This document shows, one piece after another, positions 33,368-42,097 of a stretch of DNA of 64,000 bases. Positions within the stretch are counted from its first letter, which is position 1; every line of letters starts with the position of its first letter. A model generated the notes under the pieces. It saw only the letters and a program-made list of their open reading frames with translations, searched no databases and was not told the DNA's origin. The position numbers and the translations under genes were made by a program. The DNA lies in contig NZ_CAADFC020000004.1 in the NCBI RefSeq assembly GCF_900696085.1, positions 814,985-878,984 of the forward strand, in the 5' to 3' direction. Source of the stretch: Bradyrhizobium ivorense (lineage in GTDB: Bacteria > Pseudomonadota > Alphaproteobacteria > Rhizobiales > Xanthobacteraceae).

Positions 33368-34546
33368 CTAGGCCGCGATCAAATCGTCGTAAGGCACGAC
33401 CGCAACGGCGTCTTCCGCGACCAGCTCGTCGCAGAACATCCGCGCATCCTCGCGCGCCGACTCGGTCGCAAACCGCCGCAGCAGGATCAGCAGCGGTTCG
33501 GCCGCCGAATGATCGGTTTCGCAATGGGTCAACACCCGCTCCACCATCCGCCGGTGCAGCCGCGCCGCACCGTCGCCGGTATCGACATAGCCGATCTCGT
33601 GGCTGGCCTCGAGCGCGACGCGGAACGCCGCATAGGTGGTTTCCGGCAGGCCGGCCTTGCGCAGCAGCGCCTGCAGCCCGCTGCCGCCGCGGTCGTTGAG
33701 CAGCGCGGAGACGCGGCCGTAGGGCAGCCCGGACAGTTCGGCGAGCGCGGCGCCGAACAGATCGAGATTGCCGGACAGCAGCGCGCGCAGGATCAGCCCC
33801 GCGGTGAGCTGGCCGGTGGCGCGCAGATGGGTGATCAGGTTCTGCATGTCGTCGCCGAAGGCGCGCGCGGCGATGTTCACCGTCGAGCGCTCCCGCGCCT
33901 CGCCGGCGATCCGTTCGGCGCGGTCGGCGCCGAGCCAGTTCCGCGCCACGACGAACTGCGCCAGCGTGTCGGACAGTTTTGCCACCAGCGCCATCCGGGT
34001 CACCGACGGCAGGTCCTCGAGCTCCAGCATCGATTCCCGGATCGCGGCGAGATGGCCGTGGCGCTCGACGATGCGGTCCCAGGAGAACGGCGCGAGCCCC
34101 GCATAGGGATTCTCGATCAGCTCCAGCGCCGCCGCCGCCGAGCCGACCTCGGCGATCGCGGCGGAGACGGAGGCCGGCAGGTTGATGCGGCGCGCGATCG
34201 CACATTGCATCTCGTCAGAGCCGGTCGCGACGATGTCGACCAGATCGGCATCGATCAACAGCGGCGAATGTTCCAGCACCGGCAGCGCGATCGCCGGCTG
34301 GTCGGCCGACAGCGCCCGCACGATCGCGGCCGGCGCCTCGGCACTGCGCGCGAAGACCTCGGCCATCGCCTGCCGCACCAAGGGCGACGGGTCGTCGAGC
34401 AGCATCAACAGCGCGCCTTCGGCGGCGATGCGGTCGTCCTCGGTGAGATCTGAAATCAGCCAGGCCCGCGCCAACGCTCGGGTGGCCTCCGCCCGCTCGC
34501 CTGCCGGAGCGGTTCTAATCCAACTAATGAACTGCCGAACGATCAT
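33368..34546 (-). CDS. DUF2336 domain protein
   Basis: 392 residues built almost wholly of alpha-helical HEAT-like repeats (TEDDRIAAEGALLMLLDDPS, SPLVRQAMAEVFARSAEAPA, HSPLLIDADLVDIVATGSDE), which match DUF2336. DUF2336 proteins are common in alphaproteobacteria and often lie near signalling or cell-cycle genes; their exact role is unknown. It is convergent with the Hpt gene. An imperfect CtrA-like box lies about 75 bases upstream. Confidence 0.85.
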   Translation of the reverse strand: MIVRQFISWIRTAPAGERAEATRALARAWLISDLTEDDRIAAEGALLMLLDDPSPLVRQAMAEVFARSAEAPAAIVRALSADQPAIALPVLEHSPLLIDADLVDIVATGSDEMQCAIARRINLPASVSAAIAEVGSAAAALELIENPYAGLAPFSWDRIVERHGHLAAIRESMLELEDLPSVTRMALVAKLSDTLAQFVVARNWLGADRAERIAGEARERSTVNIAARAFGDDMQNLITHLRATGQLTAGLILRALLSGNLDLFGAALAELSGLPYGRVSALLNDRGGSGLQALLRKAGLPETTYAAFRVALEASHEIGYVDTGDGAARLHRRMVERVLTHCETDHSAAEPLLILLRRFATESAREDARMFCDELVAEDAVAVVPYDDLIAA

Positions 34547-34619
34547 GGTCCTGCCGGCTTACGCAACGAAACGGCATCGGACTGCGATGCCCCCTAAAAC
34601 CAAAAATAAACCATGACGC

Positions 34620-34634
34620 TTAACAAAGGGTTCA
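34620..34634. promoter_or_regulatory. Imperfect CtrA-like box
   Basis: TTAACAAAGGGTTCA (TTAA-N7-TTCA) has one mismatch to the CtrA consensus TTAA-N7-TTAA and lies about 75 bases upstream of the DUF2336 start on the minus strand. It is weaker than the site at 35793. Confidence 0.3.
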
Positions 34635-34700
34635 CCATAAACGTTTGGGATTATTGACGTTTCGTTAATGCCGCCGCGTGCGACGGACGAGCGTCAAGCG

Positions 34701-35702
34701 CTAGCCGCTGTAGGTGCCGTTGGGATCGCTGAACAGGTCGAGCCGGCCAGGCGCGCGGACCGAAGGCGTCGCCGCTGACGTCAGCGAGGAGGAATTGCCC
34801 CACAATTCCTGCACCGCCGGCGAGATCGGCTGCGGGCGATCGCCGCCCTGGTACAGCGAGCGGAACGCCGGCACCGGCTGCACCGCTGCCGTGGTCGACG
34901 TCGCGCCGACCGGCGTGACGCCGCGCCCATCCGGGAAGGTCGAGAGATAGGACGCGGTGTCCATGGTCAGCGCCAGCGTCGGCGCTGCGCCCGCGACCGC
35001 AACCGGGTTCGTGGTGTCGCCGCCCGCCGCCGCGAACGCGGTCCGCGTGTCCTGCGAATTGGCCGCCGCGACATAGCGCGAGGTCAGCACCGAATAGACC
35101 TGCGCGACGCTGCGCGCGCTGCCGGACCTGTCGTAGAAGATCGATTGATTGGCGGCGGCGGCCTTCGGGAACATCGCCGCCGCATTGGTGCTCGGCGAAT
35201 CCTCGGCGCTCGAGATCAGCTTGGCGGCGCCGCCGACCCCCATGAAATGCGCCATATAGAGCTCGGCATCGGTCGGGCGGCGGCCGATCTTGCCGGTGAG
35301 CTTGAAGCTGTTGGACTGCGTCAGCACCGCTGCCATCGCGGATGCCGCATCCGGATCGTCGCGCAGCTTCATGATCGCGTTGCGCGCACTGGGATCGCTG
35401 ACCGAATAGCTGCCATCAGCATTCTTCGTGATGGCGTCGGCGTACTGGCTATACCCGAGTTGGCTGCCGGCTTCCTTGACGGTGCCGAGCCAGGTCTGGT
35501 CGATGAACTGAAACAGTCCGCGCGCCGACGAGGTCGAGGCAGAGGCCCGCGGATTGAAATTGGATTCCATCTTCGCGGTGGTCAGCAGGTATTGGAAGCT
35601 CGCGCCGGTGGTCGAGGCCGCCTGCTTGATCGAGCCTGCGATCTGCAGGCGTGAGCGGTCGGCACCTGCCGCGTTGGTGGCATTGAAGAGGTCGACCGCC
35701 AT
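34701..35702 (-). CDS. Lytic transglycosylase (SLT domain)
   Basis: 333 residues. The SLT-type lysozyme fold is seen at the start: FQYLLTTAKMESNFNPRASA with the catalytic Glu, SSARGLFQFIDQTWLGTVKE, and YMAHFMGVGGAAKLIS. It cuts peptidoglycan, probably during insertion of an envelope structure such as the flagellum. No standard signal peptide is seen at this start; a longer start at 35786 is possible. A CtrA-like box lies about 90 bases upstream, which would tie expression to the cell cycle or motility. Confidence 0.85.
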   Translation of the reverse strand: MAVDLFNATNAAGADRSRLQIAGSIKQAASTTGASFQYLLTTAKMESNFNPRASASTSSARGLFQFIDQTWLGTVKEAGSQLGYSQYADAITKNADGSYSVSDPSARNAIMKLRDDPDAASAMAAVLTQSNSFKLTGKIGRRPTDAELYMAHFMGVGGAAKLISSAEDSPSTNAAAMFPKAAAANQSIFYDRSGSARSVAQVYSVLTSRYVAAANSQDTRTAFAAAGGDTTNPVAVAGAAPTLALTMDTASYLSTFPDGRGVTPVGATSTTAAVQPVPAFRSLYQGGDRPQPISPAVQELWGNSSSLTSAATPSVRAPGRLDLFSDPNGTYSG

Positions 35703-35792
35703 CTCTTCGGTGCCTTTGTCCGGTGCCTTGCCGGTTCCCTGCCGGACGCCAGCAATCGGCGCCCATATGATGTCAACCTGCCGCAATTATGG

Positions 35793-35807
35793 TTAACGGC
35801 GCGTTAA
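35793..35807 (-). promoter_or_regulatory. CtrA-like binding box
   Basis: On the minus strand the sequence reads TTAACGCGCCGTTAACC, matching the CtrA consensus TTAA-N7-TTAAC. It lies about 90 bases upstream of the transglycosylase start. Confidence 0.6.
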
Positions 35808-35819
35808 GCCCCGCCGACC

Positions 35820-36248
35820 CTACTTGCGATAGACCTCTGCCGGGTCGAACAGCCGGTCGGCGTCGACGAACGACAGGATGACTGCGCCGCCCTCCGCCTT
35901 TGCCGCGCGATAGAAGCAGGAGCGGCGGCCGGTGTGACAGGCGGCGCCCTGCTGCTCGACCTTGAGCCACACCGCGTCCTGGTCGCAGTCCAGGCGGATC
36001 TCGACCACACGCTGGGTCTGGCCGGAGCTTTCGCCCTTGCGCCACAGCGCGCCGCGCGAGCGGCTGAAGTACCAGCCCTCGCCGGTCGCAATGGTCTTGC
36101 GCAACGCCTCGTCGTTCATATGCGCGACCATCAGCACGTCGCCGGTCGCAACATCAGTCGCGACGCAGGTGACGAGACCTGCGGCGTCGAACTTGGGCTG
36201 GAACGCCAGCCCCTCCTCGCGGTCGTGATCGTGGGTCGATGCGGACAC
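35820..36248 (-). CDS. hisI: Phosphoribosyl-AMP cyclohydrolase
   Basis: 142 residues from a GTG at 36248 with GAGG upstream; a TTG at 36263 would add five residues. The enzyme opens the purine ring of phosphoribosyl-AMP in histidine synthesis. Family blocks are [40 protein letters not shown], the metal-binding [17 protein letters not shown], and [12 protein letters not shown] with the zinc cysteines. It is a single-domain form without HisE. It lies 27 bases after folE on the same strand. Confidence 0.95.
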   Translation of the reverse strand: MSASTHDHDREEGLAFQPKFDAAGLVTCVATDVATGDVLMVAHMNDEALRKTIATGEGWYFSRSRGALWRKGESSGQTQRVVEIRLDCDQDAVWLKVEQQGAACHTGRRSCFYRAAKAEGGAVILSFVDADRLFDPAEVYRK

Positions 36249-36275
36249 GGAAAACCTCGGCAAGACAACGCGAGG

Positions 36276-36971
36276 TTACCGGCTCGGTCCTCGCACCAGG
36301 GACAGGAAGCGCTGCTGCTCGGCGGGATTGTCACGGAACATCCCGGTGAAGCGGCTGGTGAACGTCGATGCGCCATGCTTGGCGACGCCGCGCACCGACA
36401 TGCAGGTATGCTCGGCCTCGATCAGCACCGCAACGCCGCGCGGCTTCAGCACCTCGTCGATCGCGGCTGCGATCTGCGCGGTGAGATGCTCCTGGGTCTG
36501 CAGCCGGCGGGCGAAGATGTCGGTCAGCCGCGCCAGCTTCGACAGGCCGACGACCCGCTCCACCGGCGTATAGGCGATGTGCGCCTTGCCGTAGAACGGC
36601 ATCATGTGATGCTCGCACTGCGAGGTGAACTCGATGTCGCGGATGAGAACGAAGTCGTCATAGCCGGCGGTCTCGCCGAAGGTGCGGTTGAGCACCTCGG
36701 CCGGGCACTGATGGTAGCCCTGATAGAGCTCGTCATAGGCCTCGACGACGCGGCGCGGCGTGTCGAGCAGGCCCTCGCGGCTCACATTCTCGCCGATATA
36801 GTCGAGCAGCGTCCTCACCGCCGCCTCGGCCTCGGCGCGCGACGGCCGCGGCTGGTCGGCACGGACGGCGGCCGCCAGGAATTCGGCGGGGTCGAGCTCG
36901 CCCGGACGGGCTTCAGGGGTTTTGGCGTCGGTCGGCTTGTTGGGGCGGATCGATTTGATCAAGGCGTCCAT
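36276..36971 (-). CDS. folE: GTP cyclohydrolase I
   Basis: 231 residues; converts GTP to dihydroneopterin triphosphate at the entry to folate synthesis. A variable N-terminal tail (to about residue 45) precedes the conserved core: [10 protein letters not shown], the zinc site in [28 protein letters not shown], the [14 protein letters not shown] block and [13 protein letters not shown]. The ATG at 36971 has GGAGAAGAC upstream. Probably co-transcribed with hisI. Confidence 0.96.
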   Translation of the reverse strand: MDALIKSIRPNKPTDAKTPEARPGELDPAEFLAAAVRADQPRPSRAEAEAAVRTLLDYIGENVSREGLLDTPRRVVEAYDELYQGYHQCPAEVLNRTFGETAGYDDFVLIRDIEFTSQCEHHMMPFYGKAHIAYTPVERVVGLSKLARLTDIFARRLQTQEHLTAQIAAAIDEVLKPRGVAVLIEAEHTCMSVRGVAKHGASTFTSRFTGMFRDNPAEQQRFLSLVRGPSR

Positions 36972-37212
36972 GTCTTCTCCGTTCGACCGGCCCTGGCGCG
37001 CGCCTGTGGGCCGGATGTGTCACCGGGCAGACGGGGCGGATTTCACGCCGCCGGGCGCCTGAGTCCCATACTTATAGCACCGTCGCGAGCGGAGGTGGGC
37101 CGCGCCGGCCGCATGGCCGGACTATGTTTCCGGCGTTGCGGTCCATATATAGGACGGTGAAACGTAACCGCCAAGAGCGCCGGAAGCGCGCCGGAACCAG
37201 GCATCGGTCCCC

Positions 37213-37659
37213 ATGCTGAACGACATTTACAACAAGCGGATCATCGAGTTGGCCGGCAATATTCCGCGCCTCGGACGGCTCAAGGATCCCGACGCCAGCG
37301 CCACCGCCCACTCCAAACTGTGCGGCTCGACCGTAAAGGTCGACCTCAAGATGGACGGCGGCGTGGTCACCGACTTCGCCCATGACGTCAAAGCCTGCGC
37401 GCTCGGCCAGGCCTCGTCCTCAATCATGGCGAGCCACGTGGTCGGCTCCAGCGCGGACGAACTGCGCGACCTGCGCGAGACCGTCCGCAAAATGCTGAAG
37501 GACAACGGCCAGCCGCCGGCCGGCGGCAAATGGGCCGACATCGCCCTGCTCGAGCCGGTCCGCGACTACAAGGCCCGCCATGCCTCGACCCTCTTGACGT
37601 TCGATGCGGTTGTCGATGCGATCGGCCAGATCGAGGCCAAGGCGAAGCAGCCGGCGTAG
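37213..37659 (+). CDS. IscU/NifU-like iron-sulphur scaffold protein
   Basis: 148 residues with an IscU-type fold: LNDIYNKRIIELAGNIPRLG, C37 in HSKLCGST and C62 in VKACALGQASSSIM. The third cysteine typical of IscU is replaced by the ARHAST segment, so only two of the three cluster-binding cysteines are present. In alphaproteobacteria such proteins are linked with the SUF system. The ribosome site is weak. It faces away from folE across a 240-base gap. Confidence 0.88.
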   Translation: MLNDIYNKRIIELAGNIPRLGRLKDPDASATAHSKLCGSTVKVDLKMDGGVVTDFAHDVKACALGQASSSIMASHVVGSSADELRDLRETVRKMLKDNGQPPAGGKWADIALLEPVRDYKARHASTLLTFDAVVDAIGQIEAKAKQPA

Positions 37660-37702
37660 GCGGCCGTTGGCGCCGTTCGCGCGACGCAGCGCCCGCCAGA
37701 CC

Positions 37703-37857
37703 CGTCATCCCCGCGCAAAGGCGAAGCCTTTGTCGCTGGAGGCGCGAGCCCTTGCGAGCCTCGAAGGATGAATCGGCCACCAGCCGGGCCGTGCATCCTT
37801 CGAGGCTCGCGCAGCGGCGCAAGTGCGCCGCAAGGCTCGCGCCTCAGGATGACGGGA
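37703..37857. repeat. Large imperfect palindromic element
   Basis: Outer arms CCCGTCATCC...GGATGACGGG enclose a second pair (GCGAGCCTCGAAGGATG and CATCCTTCGAGGCTCGCG). It forms a 150-base hairpin-like intergenic repeat directly after the scaffold gene. Confidence 0.65.
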
Positions 37858-37931
37858 AACATAACTGGGCATTCTCGCGACATCTCTTGCCCGAGCTTTG
37901 CTCTTCGTTCCGCCCTCTCTGAAAACAGAGG

Positions 37932-38043
37932 GCGCAGGGAATGCCGGGTGCGCGCTGCACCCGCGGTCTCGCGTGCATGGGTAGAAAAAGAAACGCACAC
38001 GAGCATACAGGTTCAGCGGAGGCAACTCCGGCATTCCCTGCGC
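37932..38043. repeat. 16-bp perfect inverted repeat around an 80-base centre
   Basis: GCGCAGGGAATGCCGG at 37932-37947 is exactly mirrored by CCGGCATTCCCTGCGC at 38028-38043. The core between them codes for nothing visible. Confidence 0.7.
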
Positions 38044-38425
38044 AATGGCTTTACGGCTTATACGTGCTCACCCCGGCGAGACCGGGCTTTGTTGTCACCG
38101 TCCCGGCAACGACGCTTGCGCGTCGTGCAAGAAGACACCAACCATTGGGGCGTCAGGCCCACACGATTTCACCGTCCGCCCGGGACGTTCGTCTCGCGCG
38201 CCGCAGCGGCCACCGCATCTCACCGCAACACCCGTGACGATCGCGAAGCGCCCCTCAATCGGATGAGACGGGCGGACTATACTTTGAGTTGCCGTTCGGA
38301 TAAAGCGAATTATTTTCGCAGTAGGGACTTGCGCTGTCGGGCAACTCACTGATTAAATTCCTGCGGACAGCTCCGTCGCCGAGGGCAGGCTTTCATCGGT
38401 CAAGCCGCGCATCGAAGAGGCTCAC
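38044..38425. other. Probable dispersed intergenic element
   Basis: The block beginning TTTACGGCTTATACGTGCTC resembles, from memory, a repeated intergenic element common in Bradyrhizobium genomes (containing GAAGACACCAACCA and CACACGATTTCACCGTCCGC). No gene is supported. The last 120 bases become AT-richer towards the small ORF at 38426. Confidence 0.35.
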
Positions 38426-38689
38426 ATGGTGCGCGCAGTATTGATGACGAAGGAACAAATCGCGGACCTCGTCGAGGTGGCACGACGGGATGATATCCTT
38501 TGGACGAGCCTTAAGGACCGCGAAGTTAATCAACTTCATGAAGATGGATCAGCCAAGATACCGTCAATTTCAATGCTGGTCGAAGATTTCGTAAGTGCTC
38601 GATATGGCACCTCGCACACGTTTGCCGTCGGCACCTTGATAACAGCGCTTCGCAGGGCGGTCCGGCAAGAACTTGGATTCCCGATCTAA
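38426..38689 (+). CDS. Small hypothetical protein, atypical composition
   Basis: 87 residues beginning MVRAVLMTKEQIADLVEVAR (alternative start MTKEQ at 38444). It is charged and helical with a C-terminal segment (TFAVGTLITALRRAVRQELG). The codons are clearly less GC-rich than those of neighbouring genes (ATT, CAA, GAT, AAG common), suggesting recent acquisition. No family is recognised. It sits in the repeat-rich 37.7-41.7 kb stretch. Confidence 0.5.
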   Translation: MVRAVLMTKEQIADLVEVARRDDILWTSLKDREVNQLHEDGSAKIPSISMLVEDFVSARYGTSHTFAVGTLITALRRAVRQELGFPI

Positions 38690-38698
38690 GCGCACTCC

Positions 38699-38801
38699 GG
38701 CCCGAATGAGCGGCGCGATATGCGGGGTTCACCGGATGCCGCATGTCGCGGAGCCTGTCATCGGGCGCGCATTCGCGCGACCCGTTGGCTCATGCGGGCT
38801 T
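38699..38801. repeat. Dispersed palindrome, family C copy 2
   Basis: Begins GGCCCGAATGAGCGGCGCGA and ends CCCGTTGGCTCATGCGGGCT. The right half, inverted, matches 52558-52596 (AGCCCGTATGAGCCAACGGG then TCGCGCGAACACGCGCCC). Confidence 0.65.
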
Positions 38802-38840
38802 TCGCCAGGACGACAGTGGGTCCACTATCAGCAATCGCGG

Positions 38841-38963
38841 TGTCATCACCCGCGCATGCGGGTGATCCAGTATTCCAGAGACGGCAGTGATTGAGCCGAG
38901 AGGCCGCGGCGTACTGGATCGCCCGGTCCATGTGCGCAATTGCGCACAGGCCGGGCGATGACA
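38841..38963 (-). repeat. Dispersed palindromic element, family A copy 3
   Basis: An inverted copy of 11081-11203 with the same 123-base length, including the TGTGCGCAATTGCGCACA centre. The two copies differ mainly in a short block (CCTCGCTTCTATCGCTGGC against CTCGGCTCAATCACTGCC). Confidence 0.8.
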
Positions 38964-39286
38964 GTTGTGGGTGGGACGGCAGCTTGGCACTCTCGCGACA
39001 TGATTTTGGACACCTGAGGGCGGTCAACATCAGCAACGGCCGAAAGCGGGATAAGCGACGTTCCGGCTCCGAAAGCCCTCAAGCACCGGTTCCCGCCCGT
39101 TTGGAACGTCCGCGGCGGGCCGCCGTTGGAACGGTCGGGTGCCCGCCGCCCCCGACCTGGGATGGCCCCGGCTCTTCAATGCCCCTAAGCCCCCCGGAGC
39201 TGGGGCTGTCTCGGTACATGACGAGCCTGGCTTTGGTGCAGCGCCCTCATTGCCGATGGCGGTCGGACGCCAGCAGGAAAGAAACG

Positions 39287-39475
39287 ATGCCGGACGAGCT
39301 TGAGTACCAAAGTCACCAGCTGGCGGTCATCGAACAGCCCGGCGGCGGCTTCTTCGTCGAGATCACGCCGCCCGCGGGAGGCCAAATCATCCGGACCGTG
39401 ACGTATCAGAGCAGGCAGCAAGCCATCGCCGAGGCAAAGGCGAATATCGACAAGCACCCTCACGAAAGGCGCTGA
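39287..39475 (+). CDS. Small hypothetical protein (62 aa)
   Basis: Starts MPDELEYQSHQLAVIEQPGG with AGGAAAGAAACG upstream. It has a short beta-rich region (FFVEITPPAGGQIIRTVTYQ) and a C-terminal helix (SRQQAIAEAKANIDKHPHER). The frame opens far upstream through a repeat, but only this ATG has a ribosome site. Function unknown. Confidence 0.6.
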   Translation: MPDELEYQSHQLAVIEQPGGGFFVEITPPAGGQIIRTVTYQSRQQAIAEAKANIDKHPHERR

Positions 39476-39574
39476 TCACACCGGCTCGAAATCGCGATCT
39501 TCAAATCCCATAGCGTCTTCCACACGATTGAGCGACCGCAGACGGAAGCTGTCTTTGGCGAATCCACGCGCCAT

Positions 39575-39784
39575 TCACGGCCGAGGCTTGCCCGTATTCG
39601 TTGGTGTGACGGCGTCCGTCAGCGTCTGCTTTAGTTGTTCGGCCTGCTCCTTCGTCAGTTTCTCGGCAAAGCCGGCGTTCTTTAAAAACGCCGGCCCCTT
39701 GCGCTCCCGGTCGTAAACCATCCAGCCGGTGCCTCCTGTCCGAACGACGAACCTGGCCTGTCGTGGAGGTGCTTGGCTCAACAT
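39575..39784 (-). CDS. Small hypothetical protein with WMVYDR motif
   Basis: 69 residues. The beta-rich start ARFVVRTGGTGWMVYDRERK and GPAFLKNAGFAEKLTKEQAE fit a small family of rhizobial proteins with a GWMVxDR motif (recall, not searched). The charged C-terminus is helical. The exact start is uncertain. Confidence 0.5.
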   Translation of the reverse strand: MLSQAPPRQARFVVRTGGTGWMVYDRERKGPAFLKNAGFAEKLTKEQAEQLKQTLTDAVTPTNTGKPRP

Positions 39785-39994
39785 CTTCCCTCAAAATGAC
39801 GTGCTCTTCGGAATTTCCAGATGCCGTTGTGTGGGACCGTTCAGACCAGCCGGTGACCCGCAAAATGCACCTTCAGTTTCAAAACGCACTCAGCGGTGCT
39901 TTATTCCCGAACTGGGACACTGAAATTCCCAGCACAAAAACGAAGTGCAGGTTCTATGCCACTCGATGCCGTGCGTGCGGCAAACGCAGAAAGC

Positions 39995-40063
39995 GTAGCC
40001 CGCATCAGCGGAGCGATGTGCAGGGTTCACCGGTTTGCGCATGTCGCTGTGCTCATGCGGGCT
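39995..40063. repeat. Dispersed palindrome, family C copy 3
   Basis: GTAGCCCGCATCAGCGGAGC...GTCGCTGTGCTCATGCGGGCT; same arrangement as 28396-28465. Confidence 0.65.
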
Positions 40064-40472
40064 GCTCGCTACTCTCGCTACGCGCTCCGGAACAACACTG
40101 CCGGAGATGGCAGCAGAAAGGCCGCTGATGAAGCGGCCTTCCCTATGCGACCCCAGCAACATTAGGGGGCCTGTGCAGGGGCAGTTGCTGAGGCTCTACC
40201 GACCCGAGTGGCGCAACTGGGCAGGTGGACTTCCATCAAATGAATAGAGCGACGGCTGTTAATGCGACCGGACAAAGTCCGAGTACGACGATGCCCGCGC
40301 TGGAAATAACTTCGGACATGACGTGCGCCTCAATACAAGGCGCTCAACCTTTGACAAGGCGGCAACCACGCAAAGTGCAGTTCGTGCCATTCTTTCCCGT
40401 AATCGTATGGGAAGACACCCCGACCCAATGATCCAACGGGGCGGCGTTTCGCTGCGCGCTCCGCAACGACAA
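40064..40472. other. Intergenic region without supported gene
   Basis: About 400 bases downstream of the ClpP-like gene. Several short frames exist but overlap repeats and lack ribosome sites. Nothing else was recognised. Confidence 0.35.
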
Positions 40473-41396
40473 TCAATGATTGGCCGGCTGCCCCGGTGCC
40501 GGCGGCGGCGGCGCGGTGCCGCCGGTCGCCACGACCTCGGCGGTCTTGGTCGCCCGCACCGGCTGCGGCTGGGCCTCGCCGTCCGCCGCGCTGCTCACGA
40601 AGCGGTCGCGGTCCTTCGGCTTGGCGTCGGCGACGGGAGTGGCGTCGTCCTTGCGCGGCAGCACGTCGGCGACCGCATCCGTGGTGACGAGATTGGTCAG
40701 CCGCAATTCGTCGGCCGACAATTCGTGCAGATCCTCCCACGGCGGCACGCTGAGCGCGAGCGCGAGCAGCTCGCCTGCCCCGCCCATATCAAACGTGTAT
40801 TTGGCGAGCCGGCCGATGTCGCGCTCGACGATCATCAGGTCCTGCGCGGTGTAGCTTGCGGCCCGCGCGTCGTCGGCGCGGTCGCCCATCCAGATCTGGT
40901 GAACGCGGACATGGGCGGCTGGCGGCACGTAGCGGGTCTTGCCCGACAGCAGCAGGAACACGCACATCGACTCACAATAGGCCTCCGGCATCACGCCGGC
41001 GCGGTCGCCCGGCCCGGCCTGGCTGACGACGCTGGTGCCGACCGTGGTCAGCGCGCCCAGGCTGCGGAAGCGGCGGCCGAGCGCGATCGCGTCGTTGACG
41101 GAACCGCCGGAGGAATCGAGCACGATGGTGGCGCCATTGAGCTGGCGGCCGCGGGCGAATTCGTCGAATTCCTTCGGGCTGTCGGCGGTGATGATGCCGA
41201 CCGCCGACACCCAGCCCCGGCAATTCGGCTGGCAGGCGACCCAGCTGAACTTCATCGGCAGCTTGCGCTCCTCGAGGGTCGAGCCTGCGCGCGCCTGACT
41301 GCCCAGCGTCGTGACCGTGCCGGAACCTGCGATGCAAATCGCAACGGCGCCGAGCAGCGCCCAGCCGGGCAATGAAAGCGATCTCAGAAACGTCAA
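40473..41396 (-). CDS. Exported ClpP-fold protein (COG3904-like), copy 1
   Basis: 307 residues from a TTG at 41396 with GGAAGGA six bases upstream. A signal peptide (SLPGWALLGAVAICIAGSGT) leads to a crotonase/ClpP-like domain: CQPNC (55-59), VLDSSGGSVNDAIALGRRF, then a C-x-S-x-C motif (CESMC; S143) and a His 23 residues later (HVRVHQIW; H166). The Ser/His pair matches the ClpP catalytic layout; the cysteines could hold it by a disulphide in the periplasm. The C-terminal 80 residues are low-complexity. The substrate is unknown. A second copy with the same motif is at 48326. Confidence 0.75.
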   Translation of the reverse strand: MTFLRSLSLPGWALLGAVAICIAGSGTVTTLGSQARAGSTLEERKLPMKFSWVACQPNCRGWVSAVGIITADSPKEFDEFARGRQLNGATIVLDSSGGSVNDAIALGRRFRSLGALTTVGTSVVSQAGPGDRAGVMPEAYCESMCVFLLLSGKTRYVPPAAHVRVHQIWMGDRADDARAASYTAQDLMIVERDIGRLAKYTFDMGGAGELLALALSVPPWEDLHELSADELRLTNLVTTDAVADVLPRKDDATPVADAKPKDRDRFVSSAADGEAQPQPVRATKTAEVVATGGTAPPPPAPGQPANH

Positions 41397-41707
41397 GTTG
41401 GTTCCTTCCCCCAAGCCCCACTTCGCGAGTCAAAGGTCGCGAGCGGCGGTGGCAATGGCCCCATGTCAGCGCGCCATGATTCTGTCATCTGCGCGTTGCT
41501 GGAACGGTAGCGTTGCCAAGGCGAACCGTCCATAGGACCGCTTGCTGCAGCGCTACCGGTGCACTGCGATAATTGCGAACTGTGGCGTAAATATCTGCAG
41601 CAACTGAGTTCCTTGGCTTGGAACCCCCGCAAGACTACGTACATAGTGGGATCATGCTGCCGACAGATCATCCAACGTCACATCCTTCTCGATGCATCAA
41701 CGGATGC
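41397..41707. other. Intergenic region upstream of yidD
   Basis: About 310 bases between divergent genes; no repeat or RNA gene is seen. It should hold promoters for the ClpP-fold gene (minus) and for yidD (plus). Confidence 0.3.
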
Positions 41708-42022
41708 ATGGAGTGTGCCAGCTTCGTGCGCCGCCTGCCGCGCAATTTCGGCCGCGCGCTGATCTGGATCTACCGCCACACGCTGTCGCCGCTGGTCGGC
41801 TACAACTGCCGGCACCTGCCGACCTGCTCGGTCTATGGCGATGAGGCGATCGAGCGCTTCGGATTGTGGGGTGGCGGCTGGATGACCCTGGCGCGGCTGC
41901 TGCGCTGCCACCCGTTCGGCACGTCGGGAATCGACAACGTGCCGCAGACCAGGCCGCCAGGTGCGCGCTGGTACCTGCCCTGGCGCTATGGCCGCTGGCG
42001 CGGCGTCAACGAGAATGGATGA
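41708..42022 (+). CDS. yidD: Membrane protein insertion factor YidD
   Basis: About 104 residues beginning MECASFVRRLPRNFGRALIW. The family blocks are IWIYRHTLSPLVGYNCRHLP, TCSVYGDEAIERFG and LARLLRCHPFG. YidD is a small amphipathic protein that helps YidC insert membrane proteins. A longer start at 41654 (with GTGGGA upstream) is possible. It is not next to rnpA/yidC here. Confidence 0.9.
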   Translation: MECASFVRRLPRNFGRALIWIYRHTLSPLVGYNCRHLPTCSVYGDEAIERFGLWGGGWMTLARLLRCHPFGTSGIDNVPQTRPPGARWYLPWRYGRWRGVNENG

Positions 42023-42097
42023 GCGCGCATTGCTGCTGCGCGGAACTGTGGCGAAGCTGCCGCATTGTCGTGTTGCCCCTTTGGGGAGGAAACAACA

